NCBI GenBank assembly: GCA_903826865.1
Contig: CAIKGD010000046.1
Location: forward strand, 1-64,000
From: an uncultured Verrucomicrobiota bacterium
Lineage (GTDB): Bacteria; Verrucomicrobiota; Kiritimatiellia; Kiritimatiellales; Tichowtungiaceae
Direction of reading: 5' to 3'
Length of the DNA stretch: 64,000 nucleotides
Within the stretch, counting starts at the first letter, position 1. Each line of letters begins with the position of its first letter. Shown here in pieces: positions 18,012 through 26,967 of this stretch. The position numbers and the translations under genes were made by a program. The notes under the pieces were generated by a model. That model was not told the DNA's origin, ran no database searches, and saw only the letters and a list, made by a program, of their open reading frames with translations.

Positions 18012-19022
18012 ATGCAGAGCAACCCGAAAGCCATTGTTACCGTCATTGCCGACAGCAACTTTGTTATTCCTGTCTACGTGCTGATTCTCTCGCTGAAATA
18101 TTTCGAGCCGGCGCAGCGCATTCATATTCTGGGCATTTCACTTTCTGATGAGGAAAAAACTCTCTTCACTCAGTTTGATAATGTGTTTGTCATTGATTCT
18201 TCTATTCCGCGCAGCAACAGGCCGGGAGCCATGCGTATCATTGCCGACATCCTCAAAGGGGAAGCTCTGCTGACTGCAAAAGATTGTGATGAGCCCTGGA
18301 TTGCCCTGCTCGACGGGGACTGTATCGCGACGGGCAATATCGGGCAGTATCTGTCTCCCGAAATTCCCGCACTCTATGCCCGTTCGCGCTCGGCTCAAGA
18401 AGACGACCGTATTTTCCGGTATTATCATAATTCCGGCGAAGCGAAGCGCGGCATCCCGGAGAGATTTATCAAACGCTGGCAGGAAGATGTCGGCCAAAAT
18501 AAAAAACCAGCACGCGCCACTACGGTTCTTTCCGGAAATCTTATTCTGCACCGGAGCTATCTGGATTTCGCCCGCGTCTGGCAGAACTTTATGGAAAAAG
18601 TGCTGAACTACACTGATCCATCCAAAACGAATGCCGCCTATTATATGCCGGCAGAATTCGCTCTGAGCGCCTGGCTGATGTTTGCAGACAATCCGCCCCC
18701 GGTGCGCGAAGTACAGCTCAACAGCAATCCGGAAGCCTATCTGGCACACCTCGGACCGGCTCCAAAATACTGGCGGCTTTGGACTCGGAAAAACCTTCCG
18801 TACTTTGATAAAGTCATGCATCTGCTCGACTGGGCAAAAAAGCAGGGATACGCGATACCCTTATTGCCTTATGCCCTAAAAAAGCGTAATAAAGCTGCCA
18901 TTGTGACGGTAGCTTTTGCCTATGGAGTCTTCAATGTGCTACGATGGAGAATCAAACGGCTGCACAAAAAATTCGCCGGTAATTCGCCGGAGCGACAGGC
19001 GCGGCGTTATGGACAACAATGA
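18012..19022 (+). CDS. Glycosyltransferase-like protein
   Basis: A 336-residue protein with a nucleotide-sugar transferase look. A beta strand IVTVIADSNFVIPVYVLILS opens a Rossmann-like half, and WIALLDGDCIATGNI carries a DxD-type metal site at about residues 97-103. Later parts (VLSGNLILHR, YMPAEFALSAWL) resemble GT8-like acceptor regions. There is no signal peptide; a basic C-terminus (RWRIKRLHKKFAG) could lie on the membrane. It sits between the GH43-like and co-polymerase genes, so it probably adds a sugar to the exopolysaccharide repeat. The family assignment is tentative. Confidence 0.65.
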   Translation: MQSNPKAIVTVIADSNFVIPVYVLILSLKYFEPAQRIHILGISLSDEEKTLFTQFDNVFVIDSSIPRSNRPGAMRIIADILKGEALLTAKDCDEPWIALLDGDCIATGNIGQYLSPEIPALYARSRSAQEDDRIFRYYHNSGEAKRGIPERFIKRWQEDVGQNKKPARATTVLSGNLILHRSYLDFARVWQNFMEKVLNYTDPSKTNAAYYMPAEFALSAWLMFADNPPPVREVQLNSNPEAYLAHLGPAPKYWRLWTRKNLPYFDKVMHLLDWAKKQGYAIPLLPYALKKRNKAAIVTVAFAYGVFNVLRWRIKRLHKKFAGNSPERQARRYGQQ

Positions 19023-19064
19023 ATCTGAGAATGGTTACATAATAAGAACGGCTGGGACAAAACT

Positions 19065-21704
19065 ATGAAAGACAAACCGGACGATAACGTTAACTTCAAA
19101 AAATCCGCAGACGAACAGCCTGGAATGGAGCCAATCAAGAAGGAAACTGTTACAGAAGAAATTCAGCAAAAACAGCCGGACGGAACAACAACCGAGCCAA
19201 TTCGACCCCGCTTTGGCGATGAAGCCCCTTTTCGGATTAAAGATCAGTTCAGTGATTTAAATACTATTCCGCCGACGCTTACCCGCGACACGGTTCGTTC
19301 CTCTAAAGCGCCGGGTCCAGGATCCGGACTGTCGGAAACCGCACGTCCCGGACGCACGATCCGCAAAGAAACCGCATTTCAAGATTTTTTCCGCAACCTC
19401 GACCTGATCAAGATCGTGCGCGGTATTTATCGTAAGTTCTGGATCGTACTGCTCGCCGCCTTCAGCATGCTGCTGTTGTTTCTGCCTTTGGCATACCGCC
19501 TTCAAGGCCGTGCCACGTGGTCTGCCGAATCCGTCATGATCTACACCAAACCGACTCAAAAGCAGATCGACTCTCAGGGTTCGTCCTTCCTGCTCCGTCC
19601 TCTCACGCAAGACACGCTGGTTGACATGTTCCTCTCGCCTTCGCACATTAAAGCGCTCGAAGACGCCACAGGATTAAAGCCTCTCCAGAAAAACGTCTCT
19701 TTCGATTCACAGAGCAAATCGGATATCGTCACCCTGCGCGTCGGCAACATGCCGGATGAAAAAAAGGCGATTGATACCGTCAACAAACTGGTCGAAATTA
19801 TCATTACGGACAACGATCAGTATTATCGGCAAATAGCCTCCGCAGCTTATGAACAGTACAAAACACAACGTGAAGCTGCTCAAGGAGCATTCAACGAGGC
19901 CGTAAAAGCTGTCGAGTCATTTCAGCTGAAAAACCAGCTGATTGAACTTAATACACAGTATCAGAATTACTTTTCCGCCGTGAACGCTGCCAGCGAACGT
20001 CTCAGCATCGCGCAGGTCGCCCATGAGGGTCTGCTGGTTCGAATCAAGAACTACGAAAAAATGATCGCTGAACTTCCGGAAGAGGTGTTGAACGAAGCAC
20101 TGGAAGACAACCCGCTCAAACGCCGCATTTCCAATGCCGAAGCCGCCCTGCTTGATGCCCGTATTCAGTATGCTGCCGATAATCCGAAAATCCTGCGTCA
20201 GGAACGCGAAATCGAAGAACTGCGCAAAATGCTCCAGAGCGGAAGCTATGATGAAACCCGAGAACGAACCTATTTAAAAAATCCGCTCAAGAGCCAGCTT
20301 CAAGGTGACCTCCTGAAGCTTCGCTCCGAAGAGGACGTTGCCGCACAACAGGTGGTCGCTCTGAAAAAAGATTTCACCGATCTTCAGATTAAATTTCAGG
20401 ATCTGCCGCGCCTCGAAAAAGAGTACGGCGTACTGCTTGAAAAACGTATCCAGACGGATATTGCTTTAAAAGCCCTGAAAGCCAACGAGGAATCAGCCCG
20501 CCTCACCGCCGCACAAACCAGCCTGTCGGATTTCAAACTCATCAGTGCGGCATCAACAGCTAAACCCACCACCGCCTCGCTGATCGGCAAAGTCATCCCG
20601 CTCGCCGGCTTCATCTTTGGTTTTTTTGGCGGGCTGGTTCTGATGCTTATTATTGAGTTGCTTGATGCTAAAATCCGCACACAACAGCAACTCGAAAGCG
20701 CTTACGACGCACCGTGCCTTGCCTCCATCGTTGAAATCCCGCATTTAGAGGACTACGATACTTATCAGATGCTCCTGCCCTCTCTGCGCGAAATTTCAGA
20801 ACGCTTGAATGTCGTTCTGCAAGGCCACCGCGCCAAGGTACTTGGTTTATTCAGCTCGCTCGACGGCGAAGGCAAAAGCACTCTATCGTTCAATCTGGCG
20901 CGTTATTACAGTTCATTGAACATCAAAGTTCTTTTCATCGGCTTCGATGCACTCCCGAACCCCTGTCTGCCTGCCGCTGCCGGAATCGGCTGGCCGCAGA
21001 TGGGTATCGAAAACTACCTGCGAGGGGAGACAGAACTGGCGGATATGATATCGAATGTAAACGGCGTGGATGTTATCCGCGTACAGGAATTGCGCGCTGA
21101 TCTGCTGGATCTGGCCAAGGGATCGGCTATGCCACGCCTGTGGGATCTGCTCCGGCAGAACTATGACCTCATTATCACCGAAGCCCCTGCCGTACTTGAC
21201 CATCCTCTCTCTGGCACCATTGCCGGGTTTCAGGATGAGATTATCTACGTGCTGGCCTCATCGGTCAGTGATCGCCGCCTCGTGGACGCTGGTCTTGAAT
21301 TCCTCGAAGACCGCGGACTTGCCCCGCGTGCCCTCATTTTTAACCGCGTTGATCCCTACTACCTTGAAGACGTCCGCCAGCAGCGCATTATCCGCAACTT
21401 GGCTGAACGACGCAATCCGCTGGCCGACTTTTTTGCCCGCTTCCAGCGGCCTGCTGCAGCAGCCGAAAAAACGAAAGAGGTCTCCGGCAGTTTTACCGAA
21501 ACCGAAGAAGATATACAGGGTACTGCCGACACTGAAGATAATGCAGAGCTTCCTGAAAACGAGGCTCTGCCTGAGTTCATCGGTGAGGAAAGCATCAAAA
21601 AGACAGAAAAAGAACCTGAGGAAATATCTTTCAAGGGCTGGCCCGGCAGGAACAACCCGCAGCAAGGAACCCCTGACAAGGAATCTGAAGACCATGAGAA
21701 ATAA
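19065..21704 (+). CDS. Wzz/BY-kinase-like polysaccharide co-polymerase
   Basis: An 879-residue inner-membrane protein that should control chain length and export of the polysaccharide with the Wza-like proteins. A polar cytoplasmic tail (1-115) precedes TM1 at about 126-146 (IVLLAAFSMLLLFLPLAYRL). A large periplasmic part has long coiled-coil stretches (about 260-490). TM2 lies at about 508-531. The cytoplasmic BY-kinase-like domain shows SSLDGEGKSTL (Walker A) at about 597. However, Walker A' reads FIGFDALPNP (usually ΦDxDxR) and Walker B reads IITEAP (usually IIDTPP). No C-terminal tyrosine cluster is present; the tail is acidic and proline-rich. Kinase activity is doubtful. The gene overlaps the next gene by 11 bp. 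Confidence 0.85.
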   Translation: MKDKPDDNVNFKKSADEQPGMEPIKKETVTEEIQQKQPDGTTTEPIRPRFGDEAPFRIKDQFSDLNTIPPTLTRDTVRSSKAPGPGSGLSETARPGRTIRKETAFQDFFRNLDLIKIVRGIYRKFWIVLLAAFSMLLLFLPLAYRLQGRATWSAESVMIYTKPTQKQIDSQGSSFLLRPLTQDTLVDMFLSPSHIKALEDATGLKPLQKNVSFDSQSKSDIVTLRVGNMPDEKKAIDTVNKLVEIIITDNDQYYRQIASAAYEQYKTQREAAQGAFNEAVKAVESFQLKNQLIELNTQYQNYFSAVNAASERLSIAQVAHEGLLVRIKNYEKMIAELPEEVLNEALEDNPLKRRISNAEAALLDARIQYAADNPKILRQEREIEELRKMLQSGSYDETRERTYLKNPLKSQLQGDLLKLRSEEDVAAQQVVALKKDFTDLQIKFQDLPRLEKEYGVLLEKRIQTDIALKALKANEESARLTAAQTSLSDFKLISAASTAKPTTASLIGKVIPLAGFIFGFFGGLVLMLIIELLDAKIRTQQQLESAYDAPCLASIVEIPHLEDYDTYQMLLPSLREISERLNVVLQGHRAKVLGLFSSLDGEGKSTLSFNLARYYSSLNIKVLFIGFDALPNPCLPAAAGIGWPQMGIENYLRGETELADMISNVNGVDVIRVQELRADLLDLAKGSAMPRLWDLLRQNYDLIITEAPAVLDHPLSGTIAGFQDEIIYVLASSVSDRRLVDAGLEFLEDRGLAPRALIFNRVDPYYLEDVRQQRIIRNLAERRNPLADFFARFQRPAAAAEKTKEVSGSFTETEEDIQGTADTEDNAELPENEALPEFIGEESIKKTEKEPEEISFKGWPGRNNPQQGTPDKESEDHEK

Positions 21705-22764
21705 GCTCTCCATAATTGTTGCTCTGGTACTGGCGGGACTGGTTCAGGCTGAGAACAACACCTCCATTCAATCCAACCTGCTCAATCAGCTCACCGCCAC
21801 CCAGAAACGCTCCAAGTTCCCGCCGGAGTACTTCATCCCTCACACTCCGGAAGGTCGCAAACTGCAGGTCGGCGACGAGGTAGAAATCGGCGTCTTCGGC
21901 CAACGCGACACCATTTCCGACAAGGTGCCGGTAGCACCCGACGGCAAACTTTATTACCGGTTCCTGCCCGGAATCATGGCAGAAGGCCGCACCGCCGAAG
22001 AAGTCGCTCAGGAAATGGAATCCAAACTCGGCCATCTTTTTAACAACCCGGAAGTATCCATAATTCCCACGCGGTTTATCTCCAACCGCCTTTCCATATT
22101 CGGGAAAGTTGAAACTGGCGGCGTCTATCCTCTCGATACCCCCACCACCGTCCGTCAGGCTATTGCTAAAGCAGAAGGAATTGCTCTCGGGAAATATCAC
22201 GACAGCTGGATTCCAATTCATAATTACAAAGAAAGCTGGCTGCTTCGAGGACAGGAAAAAATTCCTGTCAATTTCGACGCCCTCATGAACAAAGATGATT
22301 TTTCGGAAGATATCTATGTCCGCCCTGGCGATGTCATCTACATTGCTTCCGCGCTGGGCCGTGAAATCTACCTCATGGGCGAAGTAAACCAGCCGCAGTC
22401 GCAGCCCTTTACCGCCGGCCTAACTCTCACCCAGCTTATCTCCGGTCTCGATGCCGGAGCCGGAGGCTACAAGGAAGCTACCGCAGACATCAAGCGGGTG
22501 GTTATTCTGCGCGATGCCATGAACGATCCCAAGGTTTTTAAAGTTAATCTGGATGCCATCATGCGCGGCAAGGAACACAATGTTTTTCTCGAAGCGGGCG
22601 ATATCGTCTTTGTACCCGAAAAATCATTCCTCTTCACCCGCACCCTCGTCAAGGCCATGGTCAGCACCTTCGTCAACACCTTTGCCAGCGAATTTGCCAG
22701 TGACCTCAATCGTAAATATTTATTCCCCGGCGGATTTACTACCCCAAGAATACCCATACCATGA
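21694..22764 (+). CDS. Wza-like polysaccharide export protein (SLBB)
   Basis: A 356-residue periplasmic/outer-membrane export protein. The ATG at 21694 gives a signal peptide (MRNKLSIIVALVLAGLVQA); frames further upstream run inside the co-polymerase gene. The Poly_export domain starts at QVGDEVEIGVFGQ (about 53). Two SLBB-type beta-grasp segments follow, marked by GKVETGGVYPLDTPTT and MGEVNQPQSQPFTAGLTL. The last 45 residues are hydrophobic/amphipathic (VKAMVSTFVNTFASEFASDL), as in Wza-type outer-membrane anchors. It overlaps the co-polymerase gene (11 bp) and the next export gene (4 bp, ATGA), so translation is coupled. Confidence 0.88.
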   Translation: MRNKLSIIVALVLAGLVQAENNTSIQSNLLNQLTATQKRSKFPPEYFIPHTPEGRKLQVGDEVEIGVFGQRDTISDKVPVAPDGKLYYRFLPGIMAEGRTAEEVAQEMESKLGHLFNNPEVSIIPTRFISNRLSIFGKVETGGVYPLDTPTTVRQAIAKAEGIALGKYHDSWIPIHNYKESWLLRGQEKIPVNFDALMNKDDFSEDIYVRPGDVIYIASALGREIYLMGEVNQPQSQPFTAGLTLTQLISGLDAGAGGYKEATADIKRVVILRDAMNDPKVFKVNLDAIMRGKEHNVFLEAGDIVFVPEKSFLFTRTLVKAMVSTFVNTFASEFASDLNRKYLFPGGFTTPRIPIP

Positions 22765-23927
22765 AAATTAAATTATTCATTCTGCTCCCGCTACTGTTGA
22801 TTGCGATTATCTCCGCAGGATGTTCCGCCCTGCGCAATAAACCAAGACTCACCAGTAACAGCGAACTTCTTCCCGCTGATGTGCTTGAACTGCCGAATGT
22901 CTCTGAAATGACTATTAAGGACATGGAGCCCGGTGTATGGGTTCAACTTAATCCTGACGCCATAGCTGACAAAAAAACGCTTACCGAAGCCAAAGGTGAA
23001 ACTTATCTGCTCGGTGTCGGCGATGAGCTGGAAATCACCCTGTACGGCGAAGGTGATGCGGAAACACGCCGCATTCTGCCGATTGATCCTTCCGGCAATA
23101 TAACTTACATGCTCCTCGGAACTATTCCCGCTGCCGGCCGTACTATTGACGACTTGACGGCCGACATGCGTCAGCGCCTGAGCGCGAAACTCAACTACTC
23201 TATTCTCAGCGTCATCCCCGCCCGCTTCAGCAGCCAGACCTTCACCGTGCTCGGCCAGATGTATAAGCCGCAGGTTTACCCGTTGCAGGGACGAACATAC
23301 ATCCTTGATGCCATTGCCAGAGGCGGCGGCCCCAAAGTCGGCGTTATCCGCGATGTCAGTGCCGACATCCATGACTACGCCCACGCCACTCTCGTGCGCG
23401 GCGGGGAAGTCATTCCTGTCGACTTTGAACGTCTGGTTTATAAAGCAGACGCCTCACAGAATATCGAAATCCGCAGTGGAGACATCATCACCATACCTTC
23501 GGCGCTGGATCGTAAAATCTATGCCCTCGGTGCTTTCAATAATCCTCAAGGCATCCAGTTTGCCTCTTCGCAGACAACCCTCATGAACGCCATCGTTCAA
23601 GCCGGCGGTATCAACCGTGAAATTGGAGACGGACACGTCCTCATCATCCGCGGCAAAATGGCCAGTCCCAAAGTCATGCTTATGGACATGTCCCAGTTTG
23701 ACTCGAAAAAAGCACGCGTCTTTAAAATTCTAGGCGGTCGCGCTTTGGATGTCACGCTTCAGGCCGGCGACATTGTCTATGCCGTGCCGAAAAAGTTCAG
23801 CTTCTTCCGTGATGTCATTAAACAGGCTGTCAACATGTTCGGAACTACGATCACTCGCGATGCGGCAACTGATATCTGGCAGCAGAAAGTTGATCCGTTC
23901 AACTTCGGAAACAACCGTCCGCAGTAA
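22761..23927 (+). CDS. Wza-like polysaccharide export lipoprotein (SLBB)
   Basis: A 388-residue paralog of the preceding gene product. The signal peptide ends in a lipobox (IAIISAGC), so it is an outer-membrane lipoprotein. The Poly_export domain begins at LGVGDELEITLYGEGD. SLBB segments are marked by VLGQMYKPQVYPLQGRTY and LGAFNNPQGIQFASSQTTL. The C-terminus (FFRDVIKQAVNMFGTTI) is amphipathic. It lies last in the run and is followed by a strong terminator. Two adjacent Wza-like proteins suggest a hetero-oligomeric or two-stage export channel, which is an inference. Confidence 0.88.
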   Translation: MKIKLFILLPLLLIAIISAGCSALRNKPRLTSNSELLPADVLELPNVSEMTIKDMEPGVWVQLNPDAIADKKTLTEAKGETYLLGVGDELEITLYGEGDAETRRILPIDPSGNITYMLLGTIPAAGRTIDDLTADMRQRLSAKLNYSILSVIPARFSSQTFTVLGQMYKPQVYPLQGRTYILDAIARGGGPKVGVIRDVSADIHDYAHATLVRGGEVIPVDFERLVYKADASQNIEIRSGDIITIPSALDRKIYALGAFNNPQGIQFASSQTTLMNAIVQAGGINREIGDGHVLIIRGKMASPKVMLMDMSQFDSKKARVFKILGGRALDVTLQAGDIVYAVPKKFSFFRDVIKQAVNMFGTTITRDAATDIWQQKVDPFNFGNNRPQ

Positions 23928-23943
23928 ATCACGGTGCGCTTTG

Positions 23944-23980
23944 AAAGCCGGTATTCACACATGAATACCGGCTTTTCTTG
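23944..23980 (+). terminator. Strong hairpin terminator at the end of the exopolysaccharide operon
   Basis: AAAGCCGGTATTC and GAATACCGGCTTT form a perfect 13-bp stem with a six-base loop, followed by TCTTGTTT. It lies between the convergent export gene and rimO and may serve both strands. Confidence 0.85.
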
Positions 23981-24013
23981 TTTCAGAAAAACAGTCATTG
24001 CCTCCGGCAAGGG

Positions 24014-25363
24014 TTATTCAGCGATCAGGTCATAGTCGAGTGCACCGGTGATTTTGACATCAAACCGGTCGCCAGGAACCGCATCAAACTCCGGCAGAAA
24101 AACGACTCCATCCACTTCCGGCGCTTCTCGCTGCGAGCGGCCGATTAGTCCATCTTCTCCGGCACCGTCAATCATCACTTCGATGGTTTTACCAACCTGC
24201 GCGGCACAATGCGCAGCGGAAACTGCCCGCTGAGCCTCCATCAGAAGCGCACGGCGCTCCTGCTTAATTTCTTCAGGAACGCTGTCTTCAATTTTAGCCG
24301 AAAGAGTTCCCGGCTCGGCCGAATAAGTAAAAACGCCCGCATGAGTAAAAAGCCCTTCTTTCACAAACGTCAGCAATTCATTGAAATCGTCTGCTGTTTC
24401 GCCGGGATGACCGGTAATGAAAGCGGTACGAATGGCGCAGTCCGGAATAATCCCGCGGATCAAATCGAGTTTTTCCAAGGTTTGTAACTTTGTGAGCTGG
24501 CGGCCCATCGCGTCGAGCATCCGGTCAGAAATATGCTGAAGCGGCATATCTATGTACCGGCAGAAACGCGGATCAGAAGCCAGCGCCTCCAGCACTTCGC
24601 GGGTGAAGTGCTGCGGACAGGCATACATTAACCTGAACCATATATCCTCTTTGATTTCATCACGCAGTTTGCACAACAGTGTCTTGAGGTGCAATTCGCC
24701 GTCCCAGTCTTTACCGTACGCGGTCGTATCCTGTGCAATCAGATTGATTTCTACCGCACCCGCCTCGATCAGTGCGCGCGCTTCAGTCACGATGTCTTCC
24801 ATTGGACGGCTGATCTGCCGACCGCGAATCTTCGGGATAGAACAGAAAGTGCAGGGATTGGAACAGCCTTCGGAAATTTTTAAATAGGCCGTGTGCGGCG
24901 AGCCCATCCGCAATCGCGGGCGGATCAGGAAGTCACTGTAGCCTTCCGGCTCGCTCTCTCCGGTTTTTTCACCCAGCAATCCGGCGCAGATTTCCGGCAG
25001 GCGGCTGTAGTCGTGAAATGAGACACGCGCATCGGCGTCATCAAGAAAACTTTCCAGCTCCGGACTGTCGTCCGCACGCTTGACGAGACAGCCGAGCGCA
25101 ACAACGGCACGCGGGCCGCCGCCTGCTTTGAGACTGCGCAGTTCGTGCAGCACTCCCGCCGCCTCTTCGCGCGCATCCTGAATAAAACCGCAGGTATTGA
25201 CGAGACAGATGTCGGCATCCGCAGGTTCCTCGGCAATCATCCAGCCGCTTTCAACAAAACGTCCGAGAATGAGCTCCGAATCAACTGTGTTTTTGGCGCA
25301 GCCGAGACTGATCAGCGCAACCACTGGAGAACGGACAATTTGTTTTTGTGCTTTATTCTTCAT
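24014..25363 (-). CDS. rimO: Ribosomal protein uS12 methylthiotransferase RimO
   Basis: A radical-SAM enzyme that adds a methylthio group to an Asp of ribosomal protein S12. It has 449 residues, the normal length. The N-terminal MTTase domain carries VALISLGCAKNTVDSE, CLVNTCGFI and VALGCLVKR (three cluster cysteines). The radical-SAM motif is SEGCSNPCTFCSIPKIRGRQ (CxxxCxxC). A C-terminal TRAM domain ends at DYDLIAE. The ATG at 25363 is chosen by homology; it overlaps the upstream NYN gene by 11 bp, indicating coupled translation. RimO is distinguished from MiaB by SLGCAKNTVD. Confidence 0.95.
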   Translation of the reverse strand: MKNKAQKQIVRSPVVALISLGCAKNTVDSELILGRFVESGWMIAEEPADADICLVNTCGFIQDAREEAAGVLHELRSLKAGGGPRAVVALGCLVKRADDSPELESFLDDADARVSFHDYSRLPEICAGLLGEKTGESEPEGYSDFLIRPRLRMGSPHTAYLKISEGCSNPCTFCSIPKIRGRQISRPMEDIVTEARALIEAGAVEINLIAQDTTAYGKDWDGELHLKTLLCKLRDEIKEDIWFRLMYACPQHFTREVLEALASDPRFCRYIDMPLQHISDRMLDAMGRQLTKLQTLEKLDLIRGIIPDCAIRTAFITGHPGETADDFNELLTFVKEGLFTHAGVFTYSAEPGTLSAKIEDSVPEEIKQERRALLMEAQRAVSAAHCAAQVGKTIEVMIDGAGEDGLIGRSQREAPEVDGVVFLPEFDAVPGDRFDVKITGALDYDLIAE

Positions 25364-25823
25364 GCTTTTGTTCCGGAAAGAAATCACCCAATGTCGAACC
25401 TCGCGCAGACTTTGATTTTTTCGGTGCCGTGAAGGGCTCCTCGCAGCGCAGCAGAAACTCACGGCAGGAAATCACCGACGCGCCGAAAACCGAAACCAGC
25501 CGTTGTTCAACGCCGTCGGAAGTAACTACCAGAATCCGCTCCGGATTTTTTGCATCATGAACCATCTGCTCAATTAAACCATCCGCCGTACGGTTGGCTG
25601 GTGAAAAAAGCACTTCGAGGTACGGCGAGTCGAAAACGGCATCACGCCCGCCTTCGCGCCCGTCGAATACCACCGTGATGCGCGATGCCAGCGCCGTCGC
25701 CGTGCGTTCAATGCGGCGCACCAGCCGCTGACGGGCAATCTGCAAAACATCCGGCCGCCTGTCCAGTGCATTATCCTGATGCATCAGGTTGTAGCCGTCT
25801 ATGATGAGCCGGTCAAAATCCAT
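25353..25823 (-). CDS. YacP-like NYN-domain ribonuclease
   Basis: A 156-residue PIN-like/NYN nuclease of the YacP (Rae1) type, which in Bacillus cleaves mRNA on the ribosome. The opening FDRLIIDGYNLMHQ holds the first acidic residue of the catalytic set. ITVVFDGREGG and ILVVTSDGVEQR supply the others. The C-terminus is basic (TAPKKSKSARGS). The gene starts 22 bp after the ftsZ stop. The gap between them is almost wholly a perfect palindrome that also supplies GGAAAA ahead of the ATG. Confidence 0.85.
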   Translation of the reverse strand: MDFDRLIIDGYNLMHQDNALDRRPDVLQIARQRLVRRIERTATALASRITVVFDGREGGRDAVFDSPYLEVLFSPANRTADGLIEQMVHDAKNPERILVVTSDGVEQRLVSVFGASVISCREFLLRCEEPFTAPKKSKSARGSTLGDFFPEQKHEE

Positions 25824-25826
25824 ATA

Positions 25827-25845
25827 TTTTCCAAGAGTTGGAAAA
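25827..25845. repeat. TTCCAANNNTTGGAA palindrome, intergenic copy
   Basis: TTTTCCAA, GAG, TTGGAAAA is a perfect 8-bp inverted repeat filling the gap between ftsZ and the NYN gene. It is one member of a dispersed family (see 26833, 30802, 30833, 33301 and 33605). Confidence 0.75.
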
Positions 25846-26967
25846 TCAGCGCGGCAGTTTTATTTTACGGCGGATATACGTAGGCACGTCCAGATCTTCA
25901 CCGTTCCAGATGGTACGTTCAGCGCCGCCAAAGGTTCGCGAGCGCGGTTTCAGCACACCGGACAGCTCGCCCTGTTTTCCGTCGCCGGAAAGCGGCTTGA
26001 GTCCGCCGCGACCGTCGTCAACCAGCGGTTCTTTCCACGCCTCTGCTGCCAGAACAATTGCGGAAATCCGCCCCGTAAAAGCAGGATCAATCGCAATACC
26101 TGTTTTGATCCAGCACTCCTGTCCTTTCGGAGTAAGCCCTTCGGCAATCTGCTCGATTTCGGAAAGCTTCAAGTCGTCACCGCCGGTAATGCCGATAATC
26201 ATACCAGGGGCCTTCTCGAACATCGCGCCGTCCTCGACCAGCGGATGAGTGCGAAGTGAATCTATCAGCGCATCCGCACGCCCTTCACCGGTCGCCGTGG
26301 CACAGGCGAACCGGCAGAAAGCATCGCAATAATTCAGCATGGTGTGAAGCGCAGCGAAATCCAAGTTGCAAATACCGGTATGGGTCAGCAGCCGCCAGAG
26401 GCCGATGACTCCCGTGGCCAGCGTCCGGCTGCTGGTTTCCAGACTTTTTTCGAGCAACGCGTCGCCGTCAGGCTGAATGAGCGCATTTGGCATCTGCACA
26501 ATGGCGTCGGCACAAGTGCGCAGACGGCGGATCGCGCTGTGCGCCTTACCTTGCGCCACCAAGCCCTCAAAAGGAAAAGGTAAAACGGTGAAAAACAGTG
26601 TAGTGGAGCCGAAACCGCGGGCCATCCGGGCTATAACCGGTGCCGCGCCGGTACCGAAACCGCCGCCGAGTCCGGCAATAACGATGAGCAGATCAACACC
26701 GCTCAGAATCGTTTCAATCTGACCGGCGGAGTTTTCCGCGCAACGGCGACCAACCTCAAGATCACCGCCGGTGCTCATACCATCGGTAAGCGCCTTGCCG
26801 ACGGCGAGGCGGGTTTCAATATGCGCGCAGGTTTCCAGAGTTTGGAAATCGCAGTCCATAACAGCAAATTCCATCCCTTCAGGCGCACGCGGCGCAATGC
26901 GGGCTATGGTGTTGCACCCGGCTCCGCCCAGCCCGAGCACTAATATCTTCTTCTGTAAATCACTCAT
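25846..26967 (-). CDS. ftsZ: Divergent cell-division GTPase FtsZ
   Basis: A tubulin-like protein that forms the division ring. It has 373 residues from the ATG at 26967, which overlaps ftsA by 8 bp. Recognisable parts are LVLGLGGAGCNTI (N-terminal nucleotide loop), GLGGGFGTGAAPVIA at about 99-113, and a C-terminal conserved peptide DVPTYIRRKIKLPR that would bind FtsA. Two signature changes stand out. The tubulin motif GGGTGTG is GGGFGTG. The T7 loop NxDFAD, which completes the GTPase site of the neighbouring subunit, is NLDFAA, so the second Asp is lost. Divergent FtsZ is known in Verrucomicrobia. Polymerisation may persist with weak GTP turnover; that is an inference. Confidence 0.9.
   Translation of the reverse strand: MSDLQKKILVLGLGGAGCNTIARIAPRAPEGMEFAVMDCDFQTLETCAHIETRLAVGKALTDGMSTGGDLEVGRRCAENSAGQIETILSGVDLLIVIAGLGGGFGTGAAPVIARMARGFGSTTLFFTVLPFPFEGLVAQGKAHSAIRRLRTCADAIVQMPNALIQPDGDALLEKSLETSSRTLATGVIGLWRLLTHTGICNLDFAALHTMLNYCDAFCRFACATATGEGRADALIDSLRTHPLVEDGAMFEKAPGMIIGITGGDDLKLSEIEQIAEGLTPKGQECWIKTGIAIDPAFTGRISAIVLAAEAWKEPLVDDGRGGLKPLSGDGKQGELSGVLKPRSRTFGGAERTIWNGEDLDVPTYIRRKIKLPR
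26833..26847. repeat. TTCCAGNNNTTGGAA palindrome inside ftsZ
   Basis: TTCCAG, AGT, TTGGAA lies in the coding strand region for FQTLE (residues about 41-45 of FtsZ). Confidence 0.65.
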
